Below, piece after piece: positions 37,501-49,000 of a stretch of 64,000 nt of DNA. The stretch comes from Lutjanus erythropterus (taxonomy: Eukaryota > Chordata > Actinopteri > Lutjaniformes > Lutjanidae): contig CM034606.1 in NCBI GenBank assembly GCA_020091685.1, forward strand, positions 17,934,695 through 17,998,694. Reading direction: 5' to 3'. The translations under genes and the position numbers were made by a program. Under the pieces are notes generated by a model. It was not told where the DNA came from. It worked only from the letters and a program-made list of their open reading frames with translations, and searched no databases. Position 1 is the first letter of the stretch. Every line of letters begins with the position of its first letter.

Positions 37501-39472
37501 AAACAGAATAAAGAAAGTCTGCACTTTTAAATATGAATGAGTTGTTCATAAAGTCATTTTGTTTCCAGAAGATCAGAGGTTAAAAGGTCAAAAAGTCAAG
37601 TGTCTTCTTCATTTGTTTTAAAGCTACCTGGCCAATTCTTATTTCATTAATGATTTGTAATAAATCCAGAAAGCATTGAGTTGAATTTAACTGAATGTAC
37701 TTTACTTTAAATTTTACAGTTATTTTTAAAATATTAATAAAACTATTAGTAACAACTTATAAAGTCTTCAAAGCATACCAAACAAAGAAAAGCATGCTGT
37801 TTGTCCCAACTGCTTTTATTCCATGTGGACATGAAACACTTTGTTAAAGCTACTGCAAGGAAACAGTCTCACTTTATTACAAATGCCTCTACATGACCTA
37901 CAAAAGTTAACAAGACCATTAGTGAGAGGATCAGCTCTTTCTATATAGTTATACTTAATGCCTGCCACTGGGTCGGTTTCTCTATGAAATCAAATGAAAC
38001 AAACCTGTGTTCATATTTTCTCAGGCAAAGTTACAGTGAGTGGTGTGTAGTTGGTAGTTAAAAGGAAGCAGTAGACTAATTTTTCTTTAGATAATTTTAT
38101 TTTCGACGTTGTATTTAGTGGATATTATGGTGGAAACACTACAACGTTTGTGCACATGGGCCTCCAAAGTCAACAAATTATTTATATTCCTTTTAGTAGC
38201 TTTAAATTATCTATGTCAGCAAGTAAACAATTTTGTATGCTCAAAAGTGGCAAACGTTTTTTAGTTTCAACTTCTCAGTTGTGAAGTTTTACAGTAAAGT
38301 GAATATCTGTAGGTTCTGGACTGTTGGTCAGACAAAACAAGGAATTTATTAATTATTCCCTTTTTTCTAACATTTTAGGAATCAAATAATTACCCTACTT
38401 TGATAATTGGGAAAAGAACTGGCAGTGTAATTGACAGCAACTCTAAAATTTCTATCAGTCTTAAAGCTGTTGATGTCCATTGTACTGTGTATGTCTATGT
38501 CACTATTTTTTGTATGTCTGTGTACGTGTTAGACTTTCCCTTTAAGGGCAACAAGTGGCTTTATTGACCACCTTACATTATATTTTGAGATGGTATTTTT
38601 TTCCTGTTTGCATGCCCCTTAAAATAACATTGTACATCCCTGATTTCCTTCCAGAGTCTCAAGAAAGAGTGGATGAAGACACCATCAGATCCCTCTTGGT
38701 GATCCCGTCCCTCCATGCAGCTGACCGCGGTGTCTACACCTGCACTGCCATCAACTTCATCGGAAACTCCTCTGTCAACATCCAGCTGGACGTCCTCTCT
38801 CCTGGCGGCTCCCAGTCATCGCTTCTCCCAGGCGTCCCGGCTCCACCTGCTGCTGGTGATGAAAACGTCTACATTGACATCCGCATCGCCAAACAGACAG
38901 TACGCGGCATCTCCATTGAGTGGTACGCCACCTTGGAACGGCCGGCTGAGACCTGGTTCACCATCCACTTTGGCCGCGCAGGCGCCGACAAGAAAGAATT
39001 GATCTACATTGGCCCTGGGATTCACTCGTACTCCGTCTCTGACCTGATGCCTGCCACCAAGTATGAAATCTGCGTCACCCTGAAGAACCAGGCGCCACGT
39101 CCCGGCCAGTGCATCACGTTCGTAACAGGAAGCGACATTACAGAGATGGAGCAGAGGGAGAAGCTGATTCACATAGTGGTGATAGTTTTAGCCATGGTGC
39201 TGGCTGTGCCTATAGGCATGTACGCCTGCACCACTGACACTAAGTTTGCCTGCCTGGAGGGGATCATGCAGTCTTGGAAGAACCGGCGGAGAGAAAACAG
39301 CTCGCCGGAGGTGGAGCGGGAGAGGCACGGCACCTTCGACAGCCTGCAGGCCGCCAGCGACGAAGGCCTGGTTAAAGATTCCAGTGAAGACAGGAAGGTG
39401 AGGAGGAGGTCAGATGACAAACTGCATAAGGTCAAGGCCGACCACAGCAGACTCACAGCTGAACTATACTAA
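34584..39472 (+). CDS. lrit2: LRIT2, leucine-rich repeat, Ig and transmembrane protein 2, 3 exons
   Basis: Exons 34584-34693, 36098-36888, 38655-39472; 1719 nt, 572 aa (human 550), with phases joining and GT..AG borders. It is a retina-expressed paralogue of LRIT1 with the same architecture. Signal peptide [21 protein letters not shown]-cap CLHGCSC; LRRs including [45 protein letters not shown]-cap [11 protein letters not shown]; Ig domain split by intron 2, ending [11 protein letters not shown]3 about 371-461; TM about 471-491 ([19 protein letters not shown]); basic and acidic tail ending TAELY. Exon 2 corresponds to lrit1 exons 2 plus 3, so the intron between the LRRs and the C-cap is absent here, as in human LRIT2. 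It lies next to and convergent with cdhr1, the conserved vertebrate order. No canonical AATAAA was found close behind the stop. Confidence 0.95.
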
Positions 39473-40454
39473 ATTACCATTAGTTAAAAAAGGGAAATCG
39501 AACTGACATATGTCTCACCCTGTATCAGTTCTTTTTGTAAAATAGAAAGCAGAAAACATAGATCTGCTGTAAGATGCTTACTTTGATGCTCATATGAACA
39601 CAATATTGAGAAGAATGACAACATTGTCTGCCTTGGTTTTAATCTTATCTCTTCCTCTGTTCTAGGCCGAGGAGTTTGTTGCAAAGATGTGAATGGTGAC
39701 CATTATGTCAAGAGTGTAATTCAAGGATTTGCACCACTGTTAAGAACATGCTGCAGTTTGTTTCTGTCTGAAATATGACATGTTTGTTTTGTTATCATGA
39801 CATGTTAACATCATTGAATACAATGTGTACGAATTGAACCGATGAACTGATATATATCAATTATCACACATTTTAAATTACAGCTTTTGTGAAGCCTTTG
39901 TGATTAATTTTAATGCAGGAGTGATTGAGATTACTGCTTTTTTAACGTCTGTCAGTAGTAGGTGCTCACCTTAACTTCTGCTTTATCTCCATGTAATTCT
40001 GTGTTAGCACTTTGATATTGTTTTATATATTTATATGGTTATTTATCTGTTTATCAGACTCATTTCATATTGTATTACCTTTTGGCTCAACATTGTGAAT
40101 TAAGTGTTTTTACTGTAACTGTAATAATACTGGATTTTGACTCTCTGAAACAGATGTTGATTATGTGAAATGATTAAGTGACTGTGCACTCTGTCAGTAG
40201 ACAATGTCTTTATTATATTTAGTTTAATTAGAAGCTATACAGTATGTTACTATTATTTAATGTTATTATGTTGTTTTATTGCCTCTTACACATCATGTAA
40301 GAGTGGATTTTGGCGAATACACAATATGAAATCTTTCAATTACAGCATTTAATTTTCACTGTTTCTTTGCATTTCATTATTATACGTTAATATGTGTGAG
40401 TGTTTGTGTGATCATACAAATGTTTTGTGACATTTTCCCTTTGCGTAGTTTGTG

Positions 40455-40640
40455 TAAAGGTCCAGTCTGTAAGATTTACCGGGATCTATTTGCAGAATAT
40501 GGCAGAAATGGAATATAATAGTCATAAGTATTTTTTCAGTGGTGTATAATCATGTTTTCATTTCCTTAGAATGAGCCTTTCATCTATAGGGGGTGTGGGT
40601 CCCCTTTGAGAGAGGCTGCCATGTTCTACCACCATGTCTC
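40455..40640 (+). mobile_element. Partial copy of the 644-bp TIR element family
   Basis: It starts TAAAGGTCCAGTCTGTAAGA, continues GGCAGAAATGGAATATAATA and TTTCCTTAGAATGAGC, and reaches CATGTCTCTACAGTAGCCCA, in the same order as the element at 16627-17270 but with an internal deletion. The right end is uncertain. Confidence 0.6.
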
Positions 40641-43600
40641 TACAGTAGCCCAGAATGGACAAAACAAATACAGGCTCTGGATGACTACTCTTAAACAGTA
40701 AGGTCCCCATACAAAGTCTGAAACAGGTTTTACTTCCTGTAACTTTGTTATTCCTCCTGTTCATACTGGACATTGAGAGATTTCCTTCTGTTTTTCTTTC
40801 AGTGTAAGACAAAATCCAGTCTTCCTTCCATGCAAAAATATATTCCAAATCTTTTCTAAAGCTTGTATGATGCTGCAGAAGTCTGAGTCAAGTCACAGTA
40901 TTTTAACTATGAAATTCCCTCTTTTTGTTACTGCCCCTCTGCTGTCTATATGTGGACTGTAACGTTTCGTTAACATATGTTTAATCCTCTCAGCTGTTCA
41001 CTGTACATGTACGTCACAGTTCCTTGTCTCCCACTTCTGCGAATGCAACACACAGCAGCCATGCGTCACACATGATCTGTGCTGCCCAGCCCAGACAGAT
41101 GGCACATCGGATATGCCTCGGCCAATGGCATTGTTCATTTGACATAATACCCAAACACTGGCATCCTCTGCAATATCCCCTCTTGCCGTCACTTTATGAT
41201 CAGATCACACGAGTGCCCTCCTCCACCTCCATGTGTTGTGTCTCCTCTGATGCAGAGAGATCAGGCCGGGGTCCCCATCCGTTGACTTAAGATCCGGGTT
41301 TTAAACGGCTGCTTAGATTGGCAGCTCTCATTTTCACAGATGTTTCACAGACACATCTGCTTTCTTACTTGTTCAGATGTGTTTATATTATTTGTGGTCG
41401 GGGGATTGATGCTGCTTTTTGTTGTAGTCCCCCATGGTGTATGACACAAGAAAATGTGAATTCTGCAAATGCTCAGTTTCAGCTATTTCAACACACACAC
41501 ACACAGACAAAAAACACACAAATTACATCTTTATTTGGGTTTATCTTATTTTTCTCCCTGCATGCCCTAATGCTGCATAAAACACTATATCATTTGTGCT
41601 GCAGATGCTGACCTCATGGACAGCAACATTCAAAGAGTTAAAGCTACTACAAGGAGTTTTTAACTGGTTATGAAACAGTCTCAGTTTATTCTACGTAAGT
41701 GAATGAGACCATCCACAATAGTTGATAGTAAACAGTTCTTCATGCCTGCCACCAGGTTGGATTCTCAGTGAAATCAAATGAATTGAGCCTGTTTACATTT
41801 TCCCAGTTAACATTACAGTGAGTTGCATGTTAGTCAGTTATCAAGAAGCAGGAGGAAACTTTTCTTTTTGTTTTACATAACATCAAGTGGTTATTACAAT
41901 TGAAGCACTACTGTTTTTATACACTGGTGCCTCAATAGTGAAAAAAATATGAAAGTTCCCAGTAGTAGCTTTAACTACATGCACATAATGCTTTCTTTAT
42001 TAGTTTTCTTCTTCAGAAAAGCAAGTATTCCATTTACCTTTTAGAGTCTCTGCTGCTTCAAACACATACCAGGGTTTTTGAACCCTGTGCATAGCTTTCT
42101 TTCATTCTAAAGCATCAATGCTCTTTGCAACTTTTAACTCTGTAATCCTCTATCAAATAGCCCCGTAATCCTGGCTGCCTCTTACATGGCATAATGCATG
42201 ATCATTTGGGCTGCTCCTCATATTCCCTCATTTCATTTCAGAGCATTAACAGCTTGCAACACTGAAAAGTTTTTGTGTTTATGTGTGTGACAATTCTGAC
42301 CTAAAATGTAGGTCTGCTTTCTCAAGACTCTTTGGGACTGTGCTGACCTAAAAACACATTTGTGAAAAAAGCATATGTATGTATAATCTGACAGAGTTTA
42401 GGAGGCAGTTTTTACTTTGTCAAATAAAAACAAAAATAATCCCCAGCAGAGTCCGCTCTGCGTCATCATAACCATGCAAACTGTGCCAGCTGAGGCTGCA
42501 GAAAGTTTGATGCCAGTCACACACATCTTGTCCATCCAAACTAGATCAGGGCAGATGGACTTTTGGTTTTTAGCCAAGGATGCAATATTGCACAAAGATG
42601 AACAAGTTGGTTCTTGGATTAGAGAGTGTAATCTGCAAATTTCATGTTTTATGTAACTTTGAAATAGCGTGCGTGTTTGGTCCTGATGTCTACACAAATA
42701 CCCAGTGAGTGGTTCAGTGTAACTTCATAATTGGTAGTGCTCACATTGATATTGGAGCTAAGGAGAGCAAAAGGGCTTGTATCAGGATAATATATTTGCG
42801 GAACATCTGGTGAGGTTTTACTAAAAACAACAACAAATGTAATATTGTTGTGTAAGACCTTCATACATGTCATTCTAACTCCCATAATATCCATATTCTA
42901 GTAGTTTTACAGGACTAATATTCAGTGTTTGGATACGCTGCTTTTTGCACCAACTTCTTTCCTCTGTTTTGTCAGCAGGGATGAGCAATGTGATTCAGTA
43001 AAGTCTCCCTTAAGGCCATAAAAGATTCAGGTCAGCATTATTTTGTTTGAGGATTTGGCAGCACTTGTTTGTCTTTCACCTGATGCCTGTGGTCAGTCAG
43101 CTTCTCCACTGTCTCCAAAGGGGGGCAGTAGAGTATATTTGCAGGCTCATTAAGGAGGTGTTGGTCTTAAGCTAATAGCAACAAATCTGTCTCTCTCTGT
43201 GTTACACAGAGCCTTGAAGGCTACAGTCTAATGATCTAAATGTCCTGGACTCAGACTGCTCTAATCTTGGACAGTTGTTGCTGGTTGTGACCAGATGGGC
43301 TACAGTGTTTCTGGCAGCCTGACAGAGGAGGCAAAAGTACACACATTCTTCACCCAAGTAGAAGATGAGTAAAAAACAAAGAGTGGTAAAAGTAGAAGAA
43401 CTGATTCAACGTCCGTACTTACATAAGGTGAAAAAGTACAGACTCTGAAAGGTACTAAAAGTATAAATGTAAAAAGTAGCCCTCTGAAGGACATTTTAAA
43501 AGCTAACTGAAGCTCTCCTTTTCACTATGGTCGAGTCTCCATCTTTTATCGGTGACGTCTTGTTACGTGTTTTTTTTCTTTTACATCTGTTATGTGTAAT

Positions 43601-44960
43601 ATGTGATACACCAAGGAACCATCTTTTCTATATCTTATGGTATTGTCCCGTCCATTTAGTTTAAAATCAGTCTTGATGTTGAGAAGGAGGGACGCAATCA
43701 TGCAAAATAAAATAATCAACAATTCCCCTTAAATGCATTAAAACTAAAGAAACAGCCCATTTGGAAAATGTAAGAAGCAGAAATGACACATTTTTGTGTT
43801 AAATTGTAATTAGTAAAGGTAAAAAAAAAATGTCAGAAAAATAAATAAAAAAGTAAAATATAGATGAAAAATCTACTTAAGTGGAATTACAATAGTGCAA
43901 GTATTTGTACTTTGTTACTTCCCTCCTCTGCAGGACCAACAGAATGAGTTAAAATCTAAAATTAAAAGGCACAAATAACCTGACTGCATATTTATATAAA
44001 ACTGAAAGTATTAGAAAGTAACTCAGTATATTTACTCAGCTTTAACAGCTGTAGTTACTTTTCAGATTTAGATTTTATGTACAAAACCTATGATGAATTT
44101 ACAAAAGATGGCATTGTTACTGATTAAACTACCTACCTCTTAATGCATGTAATTATATAATCTATAATGTAATAATATAACACTAACAGGGGCCACTTTA
44201 TATGCACTTTACCTAAGGAAAAATTAAACCCAGTACTGTACTTGTAATATAGCATTTTCACAGTGTGGTATTGCTACATCACACGAGTATAATGAATATA
44301 CTTCCTCCACCACTTTTGAAATAACAAATGATGTTCTTTTATTGGTTGTAAAATCCTGACAGGATTTTGACAGTTTTTTTTTTTTGACAAAAAGACGTCA
44401 GTTAAATCAGATAAATCACCACATGTAAGTAGTAAACAAATCAAACAGTCCTCCGAATCAGAAAATGAACATGTCGTGACTGTTGCAGAACAGAGCTCTA
44501 AACAGTGCTTTACACCTGCGCAGTAGGATTAAAGGTCTTGCTAACGTGATCACTTTGGTTCCCTTCCCTCGGCCTGATCTCTTTAGTCAGTTCAAGTGTC
44601 ATGAAATCTCCTGTAAGGAGCTTGGTCGGATCCCAAATAAACAGTCAGTCTCGCTTGTTGAAATCTGAACGACTTCATTCCCGACAAGGGATCTGGGGTG
44701 AGGAACTTTAAGCCACAGTGTGTCAAAAATGGTTCAAAAGGTGGAATCTATCTGTTACAAAATGACACAGAAAGTTCAAGCAGAAACAAACGATGAATGA
44801 ATGAGTGAATAAAAACATGATCTCAATGATGAAATGATGATACACATGGCAGGATGACATGACAGTTTTTTTTTTCCATCACATGAACATTACATTATTG
44901 ATACATGAGGAATTAAGCTGTTTCAGTGCATTTAATCTCTCTGAAAACACACACATTCAT

Positions 44961-44961
<1 letters not shown>

Positions 44962-45023
<62 letters not shown>
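44962..45023 (+). repeat. CA microsatellite
   Basis: About 30 uninterrupted CA units. Confidence 0.97.
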
Positions 45024-45024
<1 letters not shown>

Positions 45025-45199
45025 GCAAACAAGCACTAACAATGAGGGACTTCCAAAGTCCATTCTTGACCTGGGAAACATCAGTCAACAAAACAAGGTC
45101 AAATCAAGGTCCATTTTGTGGCTGTTCTGGAGCTTTTGATCATATCACATGATCTTTGTCTTCTTCAGATATAATTGTTCTACCTGAGGTTGCTCAATT

Positions 45200-45314
45200 A
45201 AAAAATAGTTCTCGAAGAAAACTAGAAAGACTCCCACATATCTGACGTTTTGGTTTGAAAGACCTTCATCAGGTATACTGGCCATTTTGACATTTTTGAG
45301 AAAAAATAGTTCTC
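45200..45314. mobile_element. Small insertion flanked by 14-bp direct repeats
   Basis: AAAAAATAGTTCTC occurs at 45200-45213 and again at 45301-45314, enclosing 87 bp. The insert contains GACGTTTTGGTTTGAAAGAC and CTTCATCAGG, whose complement (CCTGATGAAGG...) is a widespread teleost repeat block. A flanking duplication of this length suggests a target-site duplication. Confidence 0.5.
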
Positions 45315-45908
45315 AAACTGCAACACAGTAACATTAAGAGTGATAATTTTTACTTTTTTCTCAGTACATATTTACAGAAGTATAATATTATTAGAATGTG
45401 TTACATAATTAATATATATTCTAGTACTGTGATCTGCAGTAAGATTAACACATCAAAAACTAAGAGTCAAGCATCATTTACAATTTAAGATTATTCCCTT
45501 CAACCAAAGGATATTTTAAATATGTTTACCGTAAACAGAATCATTCAATTTATAAAACATTTTCTTCAGTTATTTTTGGCTAATGTCCCCCAGTCAAGAC
45601 TTAGTTTAATAATAATAATAAAAAATAAATAAAGAGAAAGAGATGAAAAGTACAGAATCTGAAAATAACTTTCATAATTAATTATATGCCAATATTAAAC
45701 TTGGAGGTTTGAAGGCACGACAATTACATTGCCACTGACCATTAGATTGGAAAAGATAATACTCGCCCTGTTTTATGTGACTTCTGGTCTAAACCACTCC
45801 CACTTCTGATCCTCTATCCAAATACAGATACAGAGATAGATTATTTTGTTGGTTGAACGGATACAGATACGTCTCTGTGCACCTCTACTGTGACGTAAAA
45901 CATGTAAA

Positions 45909-45914
45909 TTTATT
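45909..45914 (-). terminator. Poly(A) signal of cdhr1, long form
   Basis: TTTATT on the plus strand is AATAAA on the minus strand, about 90 nt behind the stop codon of the distal cdhr1 last exon. Confidence 0.5.
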
Positions 45915-46003
45915 CTGTGAATAATAATAATCTGATTCTGTTGTGTGAAAGCTCCGGCTCATGCTGCTAAATGGACCGTGAGGTGAGATTGTTTCATCAA
46001 GGA

Positions 46004-49000
46004 CTAGTGATGTTTCATCCTCTTCTGCTCCAGTTTCATCTTGAGCTCTGAAACCAGTGCTTTGTTCACAGTGTCCTGTCTGGTCATCGCTGGCTTCTTT
46101 TTAGGTTTGGCTGCAACTGTAGCTGAGATGGTGGGTACCGTCCACTGCCTCTCTCCTGGCACGAAGGGGAGAGGTGGAGGGGGAGGAGACGGGGCACAAG
46201 GTGGGGGAGGCGGGGGCCAGTGTCTCACAACATTGCTGATGTTGTTGTTATAGTTGACATTCTCCACGACGACCTCCGGCTCCCGCTCCTCCTCCTCTAC
46301 TCTGAATTTCTCTCCGGGAGATTCTGGTTTCTTGAAGGGGTTTTTGAAGTTCCAGGCCTGCTGTTTCCGTCTCCTTCTTACTTTGCGGTTTGGCAGGATC
46401 CGGTTGGACTTTTTGTTGCGCATGAATGTTGCAGTGGAGATGATGACCGTGACTATGACCATGAGACTAATGACACTAGCAAGAATGCCTAGGATTTGCA
46501 AAGGCTTGTTTCTACTCTGCATCAAAAATGATCCCAAAGGCCCCCCATTGAGTTGGGTCTGTAAAAGAGCACAGGGAGAGTTCACTTCCATGGGACTGAA
46601 GTCATATTCTGTCAGACAAAGATTAATGTCTAAATCCTCCTGTGTATGTATTGTTACTGTGGTACTGCATGTATTCATCATTTGGCCCAAAGCATCATGT
46701 GAAGTGCAAAATACAAAACTCTGTAAAATTACTGCAAATCTACTGCCATAATACAGTTTGTATAAAAACTAGATATGTTTCTGTTTCCTGGTGGATGTTT
46801 AGAAAATTAAAACTAAAAAATATTATTTTACTTTTAAATTCATTGTTAGTCTGTTTCATATTTTGTCAAGACAAGATCAGAGAGGTTGATTGGGAAACCC
46901 ATAACTGAGACCATCCAGCATCTGAGAGCGAATTCATGTGAAAATAAGAAACCAGAACGAATTTGTTTATTTTGGTTGTGGTGATGTGTGAGTACTAAAA
47001 TAAAGTTGGAAAAAATACCATGGGAAAATGTCAGTCTATGTTGTGCTCCTGTACTCTTTTACAGACACAGCCTTGTTCTGCCACAAAATTCTTTGAAAAT
47101 TGTCAGAAATTCTTGGTATCACAGAGTACAAACAACAGTTCTGCTGTGCTGTTGATCTCAAGGCAAGCTTCATTTATGACACGGGCCTCCGTATAATCTT
47201 TCTGATCTTGCCCTGAGATTGAATGCGGGACTTTTTCACAGAGTTCCAGTATATAACAGTTGAAATGAAGACTGTCAGTGAAATGGCGAAGGTGACAACG
47301 GTCAAACAAATCCCAAACACAGCCCCCGGACGTTTCCTTAGGCCCAAGAAGTACGAGACAAACCTGGATTTGATCTGAAAACATGACAATTGCATTTGTG
47401 TGAGAATCAGAATTTTTTTTAGGACTACAAAATTTGAATTGATAACTATGTAAACAACTAATGGCTTATTATTTTGCAAAAACACCCATTTTCCTTCTTA
47501 CCTGTAGTGCTATTTATCCATCTAGATATTTTTGGTGTGATTCGTCAAGTTTCGAAACTAGACCACATTCTTGACTAGTGCTACAGTGCTACACTTAAGT
47601 CTATATCAGCTTGCATGAGTGAGCAGTTAACACTCATTTAATGCCTTTCTTTATCATCTGTGATGTGAGAACATCAGATTTCCACACAGTCAGAGAAATT
47701 AAAAGTGTGCATCCTCCTGCACATAGTATGGATTTAAAATCCGAGCGCACCATGGAGCGTCTTTCTCGTTGGCATCTTTCACCTGCCTGCAGCTCTGCAG
47801 TGGGCTGGAGTGGCTGCAGTGGGTAAGAGCACAACACCTGCACTTCGTTTCTTTCACTTTTCTTTGCTTCACAGTTTTGTCGTTTGTGGTGATTTAGAGA
47901 CTTAATTTGTAAAGTTTACAGCCTACCATGCTGTTGCACTGAACTGAACCTTCATATATTTTTTTTTTTTTACCAAACATTCGTTTGACCTTCTGTGTAA
48001 GTACATGAGTTTTTGTGTGCCAGCTAATATAAAACTATATCCAATGCATTTTTATAAGATTCTGCTGTAATGCTCACAATGACGAGCAGATGCAAGCTTC
48101 CTTCTGTGGGATGATACAGTTGGCGTGTTGACTCATTGCTACTCATCTACTGTGTTGCCACTTACAGCTTCAGTGATGTCGATCTTGATGACTGCGGTGG
48201 TGCTGAAGGACGGCTGTCCTTGGTCTCTGGCCTGCACCACCAGCGACCAGGTGCAGTCTTTCTGCTTGGTGATGTTCTGAATGATGGCCATGGACTTTAT
48301 GTAGGACTTGAGCATGATCTCCCCTGTCTCAGCGTTAATGTCGAAGATGTTGTTGTCCGGCTCAGCTTTCATGATTGCATACTCGATAACGTTGTTGGGT
48401 ACTTCTGCATCATCATCTACAGCCTGTGGAGATGGAGATGCATTTAATTTAAAATGTAATAGGCATTATTAACTTTTTCTGACATAGTAAATCATATCAA
48501 ATACCTCAATTTTCACTGGTGCTCCAATCACCATAGTGGTCTCGAGGAAGTTGTCATTGAATGCAGGCGGGTGGTCATTCAGGTCCAACACAGTCACAAA
48601 GACCTCAGCCAGGCTGTATTTTCCCTCTGCATCCTCCGCCTTCACGTAGAAGTTATATTTGGACCTCACCTCTGCATCCAGGCTCGCCCACGGCTGCGTG
48701 TAGATGATCCCAGATACAGGCTGAATCAGGAACCTGTAAATGGTGATGTGATTTAGAAAATTTAATTTAGATTTACCATATGAATGCAATACAAAGCCAC
48801 GTTTTTTTCCCCACACAGTGTTGTGAATTTGTATCTATTTTCTGATGTGAGTGTTTTGCTCAAGACCACTTTTGTGGAGGGAAGGTCAGATTTTGTCAAA
48901 TTATTTGTCAATTATTTAGGTCACTGATGAGAACCCTGACTTAAAGGACGAGTGACATCTAGGGGTGAGCTGGCAGATTGCAAAAATATCATCTCACTCT

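Larger units (their letters stand above)
39473..45908. other. Intergenic region between convergent lrit2 and cdhr1
   Basis: The first few hundred bases should be lrit2 3' UTR. No further coding exon was recognised. The region holds a copy of the TIR element family near 40.5 kb, a CA microsatellite at 44.96-45.02 kb and a short insertion flanked by direct repeats at 45.2-45.3 kb. Open frames here are short and without domain signature. Confidence 0.6.
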
